In this document: positions 34,594 through 46,129 of the stretch, piece by piece | Numbering within the stretch: the first letter of the stretch is position 1 | Layout: each line of letters starts with the position of its first letter | The notes under the pieces: generated by a model | Told to the model about the DNA's origin: nothing | Database searches by the model: none | Seen by the model: the letters and a program-made list of their open reading frames with translations, nothing else | Translations under genes and position numbers: made by a program | Assembly: GCA_037157565.1 (NCBI GenBank) | Contig: JAZHRO010000024.1 | Coordinates: 17,428,501 to 17,492,500 of the forward strand | Direction: 5' to 3' | DNA: 64,000 bases | From: Thalassia testudinum | Lineage: Eukaryota > Streptophyta > Magnoliopsida > Alismatales > Hydrocharitaceae

Positions 34594-35954
34594 ATGACAA
34601 ACCTCATTATGAACCACATACAAATGATTGCAACACAATTAGCATGTGGTTCAACCCAAGAAACCCTCTTAGAATAGATTATTGCGGTGAGAGGATTGCA
34701 TAGTGCTGAGGATTTGCAATACCTGTCAAATCCACAACTTTGGGGAAAGTATCGAGATATCATTGGACAACATGGGGTCCTGTTAGATCAACTGGAAAAA
34801 GTGATTAACGAAAGATACCCAGACCCCCACCTGGAAGTCAACGATGAATCTTGGGGTAATTTTGAGGATCAATATGATTTCCCAGAGACCGGGTTTGAAT
34901 ATGAAGGTTTTTATGATGAATCACCAACCCAAATGGAACCAGATTATGCTTTTGTGCAGAATGAAACACCTGATCAATTCATGGGTTGGTTGGATTCCAT
35001 TACAGGTGTTCTCGAATTTTAGCCAGCTATTAGAAATTTTGAAGCTGGTTCATTGCACATGGATTTTCAAAACACGTGTGATGAGTCAAAACTCCTCGAG
35101 GATGTAACCCCCACACCTTATCTTGGTAAGGTATTTCTCGAGAATAGTTCTGATATTCGAACTAAGCTAAACTCGGATTGTAGTGACCCAATTCCTAGAC
35201 CTAACCTAGAATTCGGATTTAGGCCTATTTGGGATTATTACGAGGCTCAATATGATGGGGACAAAATTTCAGATTTGAAATATGATTTTGAGCCTATGAT
35301 AAAACCTCTCTAGACTCATCAAAAGAACAAATTGATTTATCAGAAGTAAAATCGATTTACGATATAGAATCAGAGGAGTTGAAAGAGTCAGGACTAAATT
35401 GGATCTACCTTAGATGCCCTGAAACTGAGCTTACACCTGATAAGGATATCTCTGTGAACTTGGAATCTGAAGCTCGGTTAGACCAAAGTCAGGTTGACAA
35501 CTGCATGCATCTTGATTTATCTTATGGTGGAAAGCTTGATTTCGAGTCAGGTTCAGAAAATGATTTTCTTAGTTTCTCCTCTACTGACTGTGAATCATAT
35601 TCTTATTCAGGAGAATCTTTGTTTCCAGATGATTACGAGATAATTTATGACCTCGATATCCATGATCCATTCTTCGATTCTAATTCTGAGGTCATCGATT
35701 CAGAGCTCGAAGCATCCACACCGCCTCATCCAGAACCCAAGCCTTTCAAAGACCAGTCCCCGCCATGTTACTCCACCAGAATCCATTTCTACTCTGAGTC
35801 ACCGTATTCTGATCCGGTCAGAGTTGATTTGCCACCAAAGTTTGACAATGAATGGAACATTGATCAAACTAACATCCATCCACCATTTCCCTCTAATCCT
35901 ATAAGTAGGGTTCCTACATTCTTTAGTACTCCATTATCTTTTGAGGATCCCTAA
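34594..35954 (+). pseudogene. Long acidic ORF replacing gag in Athila derivative
   Basis: One frame is open from ATG 34594 to about 35313, with TAG near 34676 and a stop at 35020-35022. It then shifts frame and stays open to 35954, about 450 codons in all. The protein is rich in Asp, Glu, Ser, Pro and aromatic residues. Examples are DESWGNFEDQYDFPETGFEYEG, best read as a low-complexity acidic region near 34840-34910, and LFPDDYEIIYDLDIHDPFF near 35620-35680. No zinc knuckle, protease or RT motif is present. The long openness despite few breaks suggests former coding function. Product and origin are unknown to me. Confidence 0.5.
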
Positions 35955-36500
35955 GTTGATTTGGCTGAACAAATATAGCCAAACCCTCAATTTGTATTTC
36001 TACGTTTATTTGAGCCAGAATTCATCTGGTGGTCTCCACACTTATTGATTCACATTGTTCAACCCGTTAGACTGATTGTGTTTGGTCTGCATCATCAGCC
36101 AGTTGATCTGCATAAGCACCTGGTTGGACCAACCAGGCTAATCATCAAGGCACTTGTTCTACAAAATTCCTCCAATCTGATCACCCCTTCTCCTTAACCA
36201 TTTTCTACTCAGCTAAAGACATTGAATTTAATACTTAGTGGAAGGCAACCTGTCATTTCAAAAACCCGATACCTGTCTATTCTTCTTGAGTTGCATATCT
36301 TTTACACTTTAGGGTTCAAACTTTAGAATAGTCGACTCCACCTTTGATATTTGTATCAGAGCTTGAAATCATTCATAATAGTTATCCCGACCCGTTTACC
36401 CACCCTTTGAACCTGCTCTAACCTTTGAATTAAGCTGAATTCGAACTCACTTGATTTGCAATGAGGGTATTGCAACACTTAGATATGGGGGGTACTAAAG

Positions 36501-39500
36501 TGCAAAATGACTGGAAATTCAATTCTTTGAAGGGCTCTCACAAAAAAATAATAAATTGAGGAAAAGGGGAGGATATTTTTTGAACTGAATTGAAAAATCT
36601 TTATTAAGGAGGACAAAGAGGAGGGAAAAGCAGAGAAATAGAAGAAAATCATGTTAGTCCTAGCAGTTGATTGTGGAACAATACCTAATACTTAAGTTCT
36701 AGACCCAATGACATAATGAACTAAGTCCTGAAGTGCTAGAGAATAGGAGATTAGAGAGGACTACCAATTTTAGGCCTCTTTGGCCTGATTTGGGCTTAAA
36801 CACTCACGTATTTGTTAAGATCCAGACTATTCCTCAAGAGGTTGAGGGAGTTATGAGGCTGATGTATTAAGTCTAAGGCTTAGGGAGTATTCAGCCCCAT
36901 TGTCTGCTCTTTGGTTTGCAGGGCTTAATAACCTAGGCACCCAAATTCACACACTAGTCTGGTTTAGTACGCTTAATGAAAATAATTACCAGATCGCAGA
37001 AAATTAGCTTTGTGAGATTTGATGGGGATGGTTGTTCTTGTGCATCACATAGCACATGTGGGTTGCTATTTAATTAGTTGTCGACCAATGTTCTATTTAG
37101 GTGGTAAACTGATAGTTCTAATTTTGTTTTGTTGTTCTGGCTAGGCAGGGGATCCTCTTTATGTGCTTTTATGTTGTTGGTTGATGGCTGTGGGTGCTGG
37201 CCTTTTGAGATCCTGGAAGGGGTTGCGAGGCTTCGACTATCCAATGATATTGAATTTGAAGAGCAGACTTTTATGGCAGCCATGACTGCTGCCAAGGAGG
37301 TTGTCTCTCATTCACATCTTCCTTTGGGTTGACATCTAATGAACAATTGGGTTGCAATGACACATGTTATTGTATTATTGAATCATTGATTCCTCTCAGA
37401 AAATTATTGAATAAGTGCTAAAATTCAGGAGTAGATGGGTTGTTGAAATAGGAAGGACAGAATGCTGTATAATAGGTGCAGCTATTTTTTGGATGCCATG
37501 GCAAAATGTTCTCTAAAGTTGACGTGGGAGGTGAATTTCTATATGCTAGCATGAGAAGACAACTCTAAATGATGTGAATTTTTAAACAATACTTGTACAT
37601 ACCTCCATACACCCTTTAAGCATGAGCTTGTATAATAGTGCAAATATTCTCTTCGAGAAGTTTGACCACTGAGACATTCCAGAAAGCTGATGTGATAGGG
37701 CACCAATTTTGATTCTATTAAAACATTACAAAAGGCAAAATGAATGAAAAAAGTGTAGGCATCGGCCAGAGGCCTCCAAGATGCAAACTGGCAGTTATCC
37801 TTTCCACCATTTGGCTTCATCTGACATCAGGCTACGATCTAAAGGCTGGTTGATTTTCGGGTGAACAAAGTTCAAATTACCAGTCAAGAATCTTGGAATT
37901 TTCGGTCAAATAAAATTTGGTTGACATGATCAATATTTAGTAGCACTTTCTAAAAAAAAAGGTAGAAGTTGTGAGCAGGATTGGCCTTTATTTGGAATTG
38001 CTTGAAATAATCAATAGTAGTGATGTGGGGATTGATGGTTCCTTAAAAGTTGCAGATTTCACTGAAATATTCTTAAATTGTTTCAAGTATGTCTAAAGAT
38101 TCTAGAACTTGAAAAAGTAGTGAATCATGGTAATAAACCTAGAGAAGAATGCAAGGTAGGAATGCAATCGGAGAGAGCCTATTGAAACACAAGGAAAAAG
38201 AACAATTGGATTTGGGAAGTTGGAGGGATGGAAAAGATTGACACTGGGAGAAGGCTTTTTCGAGTTGAGCAAAATGAAAGGAAAGGAAAAGAGGAGTTCG
38301 ATGGATGAGGGGAGGTTGACATTTGAGACAAGTTGATGGAGCTGGAGGTAGAGTAAGGGGAGCCAAGGAACCAGAAAACTAGCATGAAGGGGTCGAATAG
38401 AACAAATGAAAAGGATATAGAAAGTGCAGCTAGTGCTTGCATTGTGAGATCCCTTTTTTCCTCTTGTGCAAGATACACCTGCCATTGTTTCTCTGATTTT
38501 TGCTTGGTTGGTGGATACAGGTGCTACCAGTGAACCAAGTTCATGGTGGGGAATAATGGTCCTCAGATGGGGAAACTGCAGAAGAAAACTATCTAGAAGT
38601 GGGGAGGCTTGTGGGGATGCAAATGTTGATGCTACCCTGAAGTAATTATTTTAAGGAAAGCTATTCCCTTACCCCTCCCCTTACCTGGACTCACCCAGGC
38701 CCTTTGACCATCCCAGTTTTTGACCTCTCCCCCCTTGTTACAACTTGGGGCGGGGATTAGTGCAGGCTAGCCGAGTTCAGGTTCCTCTTTCTAATAGCAG
38801 CATTGCTAAAATATCTTGGTATGAATGGTCAAGCAAGAGCATTGTAGGAATCCTTTGAAGAATGCCTAGAAGTCCTTGTGCAGGGAGTCCCTGGGTTTTA
38901 AGGTTCTATTATCTACTCTGTTCTTAATTGTGTTTCAAGTAGTTATTTTTATGCCCTTTTATTTTCCAAACAAGGCTAGGGTAGCCTCTTGTGAAAATTT
39001 TGCTGGAACGTCTTGATAATGAAGCTCTTTGCCGATTCTATTTAAGAATTGGGATGGAAATATGGCAATGAAGACAAATTCCTTACGTTGTCAAAGCTCT
39101 TCCAGAACAAAAAGATCAGATTAAGTTAATATTAGCGTTATTATGTGAGGGTATAATTACTTGGTAGGAGTTATTGATTGGCAGAAAGAGAATTAGTGGT
39201 CATTTTAGGACTGTTCAATTACACCTTACTCTAGTATTACTAGCTGCAGCTAGCTTTATGCATTGATTTTATGCTTCTCTCTTTTACTAAGTTATGACAT
39301 GTTGAGAGGTCGTCGCTTTATCAAATGTACAATGTTGCCCGTTGCTTTTGAAAAAGATGTTAATAGCATTTCGCAAATGCATGCAAGTTCATATGTTATT
39401 CATAGCAGCTGTCTTCATTTTGATCGATTTTTGGGTTGAGAAACGCTGTAGCCAGCTCTCTTACCCTTTTAGCCCTTGCAACTCCATATGGCTTATGGAT

Positions 39501-40764
39501 CTTATGCATACATAATTATTTAGTTATTTGTTAGCGAATATTATATTGAAGAATAAAATAGATAAAATCACCTATGGTTTGGGTTTGAAGTCAAATTCTC
39601 CCTCCCACTCCCGGCGTGGGATTCAGCTCCCACTCCCGGTTTGACATTACCTTCGCCACCCATGCCATGCCACTTGTGGCTCATCACTATTGCTCCACCT
39701 TGGCTCTGTCTCCTCCCTTCCATCCCTCTTCCACCGCAATGGCCACCACTCCATTAGGCCTCCCCTATCTTGAGATTTTGGACCGTCATGTCGAGTGCCT
39801 TCATCACCCTGTACTCCTTTGCCGGCCTTGTCTCTCATGGTGTCACAATCTCCTTTCTGGTCTTCCCTAGCCTCACCAATCCTCTTGGGGCTTCCCTTCG
39901 TCTCACTTACCACCTCCCCCCTACCCCACCCACCCTCCCCCCCGCATGGTTCTAGACAATTACCTCTAATCTCTTTGGAAATAACCATCCCCTAGTTTCG
40001 CCCATTACTTGTACAGTGCATTACTGCTCCAATCACCTTTTAATCACTTATGGGCCCTTTCTGAGCCCGCAGAACTTGGCAACCATTAACTATCTCAGGT
40101 GACCCCTTTACTCATCATTCATCACCTCTAATTAAGCATATGTAGTGATCTCAAACCACAAATTTCACGGGATGCTCCAATCTAATCCTTGCCCTTCTGA
40201 ACCGACAGGCACAGACATGGAGCCAAGAGGGCAATAATTGGTGGAGGAGCGGACATTAAAAGAGTAAGGGAGAAGAGGTGGATGTCATTGCACGGGGAGG
40301 CAGCACCATGGAGGAGGAACATCTCAATGTTAAGGATGGGAAAGACCTGAGGTGAACAATGATAGTTGGATATGGTGGGGGTGAGGGAGATGGTGTTGAG
40401 CTGCTAGCAGCATGGTCGACAGGTGGTGGTTGAGCAAAGGGTTGATCGATGCGGATGAAAGGTGTTCTGGTCCTGAATTTAAGAGCAGGGGGTTTCTTGG
40501 ATCCTTAGTAAAGGGGAGTAGTCAAATTTCGAGGGGGCGTACCCAAACTGGGATGCGGGGTTGTGTATTTAACTCTATATTGAATGTCTTGAATGTCATG
40601 AAGAATTTTACTGAAACATGGTTGTCCAGTGTTTCCTGTGGTAACGAGGATTGTTTCTTGGCAATTGCTTCCTTTATTTTGCCGAGAATACCATTACTGA
40701 TGGTTATTGATCAGAAACTGACACGATCATGCAGAGATGAGCAAAGACGAAAGCTAAAATCCCA
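36501..40764. other. Intergenic DNA, no certain gene
   Basis: About 4.3 kb with mixed AT-rich sequence, short ORFs and no recognisable domain. The open stretch at 37129-37332 (ending EEQTFMAAMTAAKEVVSHSHLPLG) looks protein-like but I cannot assign it. 39590-39950 is C-rich with a repeated CCCACTCCCGG word. It could be the remains of a host gene with introns, or of old transposons. Confidence 0.4.
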
Positions 40765-40893
40765 GAAATTATGTTTGTTGCTTTGGTGAAGACCTCGTCG
40801 AAGAAGATGCCAGATTACTTTTTGTTATGTTGAATGCAGTCTTTCCTTCAGTCGGACAAGTTGCAATTGGTGGAATGGTTGGCGTCAAGGTAA
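40765..40893 (+). pseudogene. Possible orphan exon
   Basis: A 129-bp stretch, open in the frame that reads VEEDARLLFVMLNAVFPSV, then GQVAIGGMVGVK. It is preceded by an AG and followed exactly by GTAAAG, a good splice donor. No flanking exons are recognised, and a solo LTR begins 28 bp downstream. Protein family not recognised. It could be chance. Confidence 0.3.
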
Positions 40894-40915
40894 AGCAAGT
40901 AGCTGAGGGTGATAG

Positions 40916-40920
40916 AACAC
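40916..40920. repeat. Target site duplication (left) of solo LTR B
   Basis: AACAC, identical to 42687-42691. Confidence 0.8.
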
Positions 40921-42686
40921 TGATGTAAACACATTTACACTACTTAAGATGTCTATTTATGCATGTTTTTAAGCATAAGAGTGCATTTCATGATATAAAT
41001 ATTGCATAACATGCATCATCTTGCATTTAGAGTAGTTTGAATAAAATGGAGGTTAATTGCCTCCTTTTATGTGCTTGGACAGGGCAAACATTTTATCGGG
41101 GCCTCGGATCGAAGATCCAACCGTATGGATGTGATCAGGGCGACGATTGGAGTTCAACGACTCCAAGATCGCCTTAATCAGGCATCCGTAGCATCAGATA
41201 GTGACCGGGGAACCCTAGAAAATTAAGGGCCAAGATGGTGTACATCCGCACTTCAAATGACAAATCCGACCACACGGATGAATTCGGATCGACGATCACA
41301 GCCCAACGACGCAAAAATCGAGTCAATCTGACATCCGTGGCACCATCTACAACATTTAGAAGATGGACGGCCAAGATGGCGCCACGTGGTGCCATCTCGG
41401 TAGCCCAAACGGCCGCATGCATCCGGTGAAGCTTCCGCACCCGCTCCCTCTCCGCCGTTGGATCTCAATCCAACGACTGTGGACAGCCGCGCCTAAAAGC
41501 GTCCGCTCGACCATCTGCGCCTCGTAGTGCAGCGGTCGAAGGCGCTATCGTGAGCAGCGGACGCGCGTTCAAGCCGCAGCGAGGAGACGAAGGGCGTGGG
41601 CAAGCAGGCGCGAGCGTGCATCGGATCTTGATCGGACAGTCGTCTGCGCTCAATAGAGATGACGCGCTATTGTACGCCCGCGCCTCACGCGGCATCGTAC
41701 GCGCTGGGGCGGGCTCGCAGCAGCGGGCGATGGCGCATCCTAAGCCCTCCGATCTCATGATTGGACAGCTGAGATTTGATGAACGTGTGCAGGGGCGTTG
41801 AGCGTAGGCAGCTGAGGAGGCGCGCGTGGGCAGCAGGTACTACGCCCACATTGGGGCTTTAGTGACGGTTTTACCCGTCACTAAAGACCCCTCATTTATT
41901 GTTTTAAAGATGTAATGACAAATTTGTCCCCACTCCTTGCAACTATAAAAGGAGACCGCCTCCATACGAAATTTTCATCCTTTCCTTCTCTTCTCTACCT
42001 CTCCAAAGCTCAAGAGAAGCTTGTCCCACACCCGGGATGCTCCTCTCGAGATAAAGTCCAAATTTTCGTCCCCCTTCGGAAGTGAATCCCGCAACGACGA
42101 CGACGTGCTGCTCCGTTCTCGTTCTTCTGCTTCGTCCTCCTTCGTCCAGGCGTCGTCTCGTCTGGCTCGTCCTCCAAGCGACCGTCGAGGAGGATATCTC
42201 TCTCCCTATTCTTTTTACTGCTTTCTAATATAGATTTACTGCTTTCTAGTGTAGTTCTGCTCATCCTCCAAGCATTCGTCGAGGACATTTCTCCCTCCAT
42301 TCTTTTAATGCTTTCTAGAGTAAATTTATCGCTTTCTAGTGCAATTGTTTTATGCTTTTTAGTTGTAATGAACAATCTCCTTAATGATAAATTCTCTGTT
42401 TATTCTACATCTCATTTTGATTTCTGTGTGTAATATTCTCTCTTTTATTCTCTCTCTCTTTCTTCTATTTATTGTAAATAATTAGATAGTTTTAAATTGA
42501 ATTACTTTGTGACAAATAAAAAGAAACGCATAGTTTTTAAATCAAACGTCCGCCTCCCTGTGTTCGACCTGGAATTTTCGTTTCGGTATAAATTTTATTT
42601 GTTGAACACAAGTTCTTCGCTTTCAAGTTACAACAACAGGTTTTCCAAAACCGAACACGTTAGCGTAGCAATTCGACAATTCAACA
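40921..42686 (+). repeat. Solo LTR B (same family as solo LTR A)
   Basis: 1766 bp from TGATGTAAACAC to TTCAACA, flanked by perfect AACAC duplications. It is homologous to solo LTR A in reverse orientation over its length. It contains a TTGGAT/ATCCAA hairpin (41456-41475), a tRNA-like A/B-box pair (41525-41575), a strong hairpin (41857-41886), TATA box (41944-41950) and the U5 lineage motif CTCCCTGTGTTCGACCTGG (42554-42572). No internal region remains. TG/CA ends are intact here, unlike LTR A. Confidence 0.86.
41944..41950 (+). promoter_or_regulatory. TATA box of solo LTR B
   Basis: CTATAAAAGGAG context, 1023 bp into the LTR. The counterpart in LTR A is at 17999-18005 on the minus strand, in the same CTATAAAAGG context. 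Confidence 0.7.
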
Positions 42687-42691
42687 AACAC
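42687..42691. repeat. Target site duplication (right) of solo LTR B
   Basis: AACAC, identical to 40916-40920. Confidence 0.8.
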
Positions 42692-42758
42692 AAATCCCAC
42701 AGCCCAAGGAGATTACTAGAGAGGCAATCCAATCACAAATGAAGGACCTTTGAGTCTC

Positions 42759-42967
42759 GTTTGGTAAAGGGAATAAGTTTGTGGAATAAATTGAAGGAAT
42801 GGAATAAATGGTGGAATAAGTGAGTTAATCTATTTAGACGTTTTGGCTAGTTAAAGTTATTCGACATAGATGGTGAAATAACTTTATGCCGGGTTAAGTC
42901 CACTTAACCCAGCGTAAATAGGAGACGGGTTAAGTAGCGAGTTAAATGTTTAACTCGCCAACCAAAC
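42759..42967. mobile_element. MITE-like element, copy 1
   Basis: 209 bp with terminal inverted GTTTGGT/ACCAAAC, homologous to 54026-54250: shared AATAAGTGAGTTAA and TTAAGTCCACTTAA. No coding capacity. A clean target duplication was not found, so the superfamily is open (hAT is one possibility). Confidence 0.65.
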
Positions 42968-43204
42968 ATAGCTTCAATTTCTAAAGCAAAAGAGCAAAAA
43001 ATCCACTTGATTGGTTTGTAGGATCCATGCTGGTGGAACACGAACCGTGCCTGGGGGTGGAAAGGGGGTGCAATGGGGACAATTGCAGCGTCATTGGGGT
43101 GGATCCTCGATATTTGGTGGTAGAAAATGATTGGGTGAGAAATGGGGTATGAAGTATTCCAATGAGTACCCTTATTATCTGGGTGGAGAAGAGTCTTGTT
43201 GGAA

Positions 43205-43209
43205 CTAGC
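43205..43209. repeat. Target site duplication (left) of Tekay-type element
   Basis: CTAGC against CTATC at 53841-53845, 4 of 5 matching. Confidence 0.6.
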
Positions 43210-46016
43210 TATTACGACCCGGTTCCTGAATCCCTTTAGGACACGAGACCGAACCGACTCGACTGATCCTAAGACCCAGTCGTCCAACGAGAAAGTAACC
43301 AAAAAGCAAGAAGGTAACCACATCCACTATGCTAAGCAACTAGCAGTAAAAAGGTGCAGCAGTAAAGAAGAAAAAACTGCTACAATACATACTAACACAA
43401 CAGTAGAAAAGTAACCAGGTACAAGAATATAAAGAATAGAACGAAAGGGTACAAAGCGTAAAGGTACAAGAGTCTACTCACTACAGCAAACGAGTACAAC
43501 AAAAGAGCTACAACTATTGGACTCTACTGGGCCCAGCACCTTCTGCAACCGTAGGCTCTGGCTGCACAACACCTGGACCTGAAAAGGGGTTATGAGTACA
43601 CAAAGCCAGTGAACGCTGAGTAGAGTGGCAACCAACTAACCAAAGCAGTAAAAGTGGACAGGTAGTTGTTTCTTAATTATATTATTTCACAAATTATTTC
43701 TTTTCACCCATTGGTTTATTAATTAAAACTCTTTCTTAATCTCGAATGTTCCTCATGGGAACGATCTTGATTGCAGTCTTTTCTGAATAGTAGAAGGCAC
43801 ACGTGGTGCTCTCATGGCCGGGAGAGTCTCCTGTGGTGATCCTACACCCAGTAAACTACCCCAAGGTCACGGACAGACGTAACAATGACTACGGCACACG
43901 CGATAAGCACACGGGTAGCTACCCCGCACTAGCATGCGATCAGTCGTTTCCGTTAGCAGGTGAGCCCAAAGTACAGCACGAAACCAGTATAAGGCCTAGC
44001 CTTCTCAGTAACAGGGGTCTAGCCCCTAAGAACCAAACAGGGGTCTTGTCCCTCCACAGTCCGCGCACCCTCGCCTGACTATCCTGATTTGCCCAGTGGG
44101 TCTAACAAGTCGGTGTAGGGCGGCTAGCTGAACCCCAGGCCCCGTGGGGTAGCTAGCTCTCTCCCTACACTAGTAGCTCTTTCCGGTACCGTGTACGCGA
44201 GGGCCAAGAAGTCGGTACAGAGTGGCCAATCCTAACCCCGGGTCCCAACCCAAGGGCGACTAGCTCCGCTCTGCACTAAATAGGGGGACAGTCGCTCTCC
44301 TTAGTACTTTGTATTTAAGGGCCAGCTCACTTCCCCACTCACATTTCCAGATCCATTCCATTTATTTCCAGGAGCTCTACTTCTAATTCCCCATAGGGTT
44401 CATGCTCATATTCATCATGCCATTCCATACCAGGTTTCATCATTTCTGTTTCCATTCTCAGGTTATACACATGCAACTTGTATTTCTATCGTTCACATTT
44501 CCATACTCAGTTATACACAGGTACCTCGTATTTCCATTATTCACATTACCATTCTCAAATTATATACATGCAGCTCGTATTATGTCATTTAATGTATACA
44601 ACAGGAAAGTCATATGTAACAGTTAACTAGTACAAGTATTTCACATTTCACAGGCAGCTATTATTCGTTTACAAACAGTTATTATCATTCCATCTACTCA
44701 TTCAAGACTGCAATTCAATCATCCAATATAGATATTTCAAGTATTTCTCGTCCTAGGATTCATGCCATATCCTAAGTTCTAATCATTCATTCCACATATG
44801 CATTCAGGTTTGTAATTTAAATTAAAGGAAGCCACTCTACCAGTAAACCCAGGAGTATTGGGGGCTTGAACAGCATATTCACGTGCCTCAGTAAGCCTCG
44901 AACCCACAACGGAGCGAAGTCCTATAACAATGAACAATCACAAGGGAACTATTAGAACAGTATGGAAAGCCTTCTAACAAGTAGAGGAACTCACGAGGAA
45001 CATATCGGTATCTTATTTGCGGAAAACGGACCTCAAACGGATCCTAAACAGGTCAAAACAAGGTTACTGACGCAAAATCAAACGTTTAGAACAACTTCCA
45101 TACATCTTAGAAGTGTCCAGCATCGTACCTTAGTCTCTGCGTCCACCCCAGACGTCCAGGAACTCTTCTGGACCGTCTGGATCCAACTCCAGTCGTTCGA
45201 CCACCTCTCCGGACGTCTGAAAGTGCTTCCAACCGTCTGGTACGTCTTCCAGACGTCTAAAATGAGTGGGAGGGCATGTCCCGCGCCTTCTCGAAGCAAC
45301 TCCTACACGAAATCCACCAAATCTTCTCAAAAAGGCCATGCAACAGGGTAGCAGCGGAGCAGCCTGCATGGCCGTATCTGCAAAGAGGACGTACCTTTGC
45401 GAAGCCCTCTCCTCGAACGTCTGGAATCGCCTCTATATGTCCGCACCATCGTCTGGATGTCGCTCCAGACGTTTGATTCTGGGAAAAACCCAGAACCAGA
45501 ACCCACTTCTACTTTCTCACGCTGCACGTGGCCGCGCCGCACCCCTCCTTGCCTGCAGCTTCGGCTGCAGCAGCGTCGGGAGGAACCTCCCCGACGCACT
45601 CCTCCTCGCGCATGCGCCGCTCCGACCGTGTGCTCACCGGTGAGCTCCCACATGAGCTCGCGAGCTTGCTCTCCTCCTCTCCTCACGCCGCTCCTCCTCG
45701 ATGCCTCCTGTGTGCTCTCTCGCTCGCGTTGCCTCTCTTGTTGGAGGGAAGAAGAAGGAAGGTGGCTGAGAAGTGAGGAGAACAAGAGAGGAGGGGGGTT
45801 TTATAAGGTTAGGGTTAGGGTTTGCTTGGAGGCGAGGGAAGAGAGAGAAGGAGGAAAAACAAGAGGGTACTATCTGCATGCAGCCTGCGCACAGACGTGA
45901 GCTCGTACCCAAAAATTTTGATTTCCAGACGTTTGGGAAGGTGTCCAGACATCTAACTAGATGTCTGAACCATAGTCCAGACATCTTAAAAGGCTCAAAC
46001 AGCACGGGTCTTAACA
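43210..46016 (-). repeat. 3' LTR of Tekay-type element
   Basis: 2807 bp, aligning with 51029-53840 throughout. Its outer TG has become TA at 43210-43211. The minus-strand TATA box TTATAAAAC is at about 45798-45806, with a telomere-like AAACCCTAACCCTAA just beyond (45808-45823). U3 carries many CAGACGTCTG-like palindromes, partly decayed to ACATCT. Confidence 0.9.
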
Positions 46017-46129
46017 TCATAACAAACTTAAAGGAAGTTTCATCCCTGAAGCTTGAGCTAGCTGGGGTGCGGAAAAAGAACAATAAACGCATAACAAACT
46101 TAAAGAGGACCGAAGTCGATCCGAAAAGA

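Larger units (their letters stand above)
31292..36500 (+). mobile_element. Non-autonomous Athila derivative with acidic ORF
   Basis: It has a plus-strand LTR (31292-33179), decayed tRNA-Asp PBS (33183-33200) and a leader homologous to that of the element at 12063-12974. Where gag should start there is instead a long acidic ORF (34594-35954). No gag, protease, RT or integrase is visible. A G-rich tract at 36486-36492 may be a polypurine tract, but no second LTR copy was recognised, so the right end is approximate. It resembles a LARD-type or ORF-replacing derivative of the family. Confidence 0.65.

Noticed and set aside
38102..38485. Minus-strand hydrophobic ORFs of 75-127 codons
   Set aside because: No signal, domain or splice context; composition is typical of chance ORFs.
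45327..45900. Overlapping GC-rich ORFs on both strands in the Tekay LTR
   Set aside because: They are within the LTR, have biased composition and no domain; similar ORFs in the other LTR reflect shared descent.
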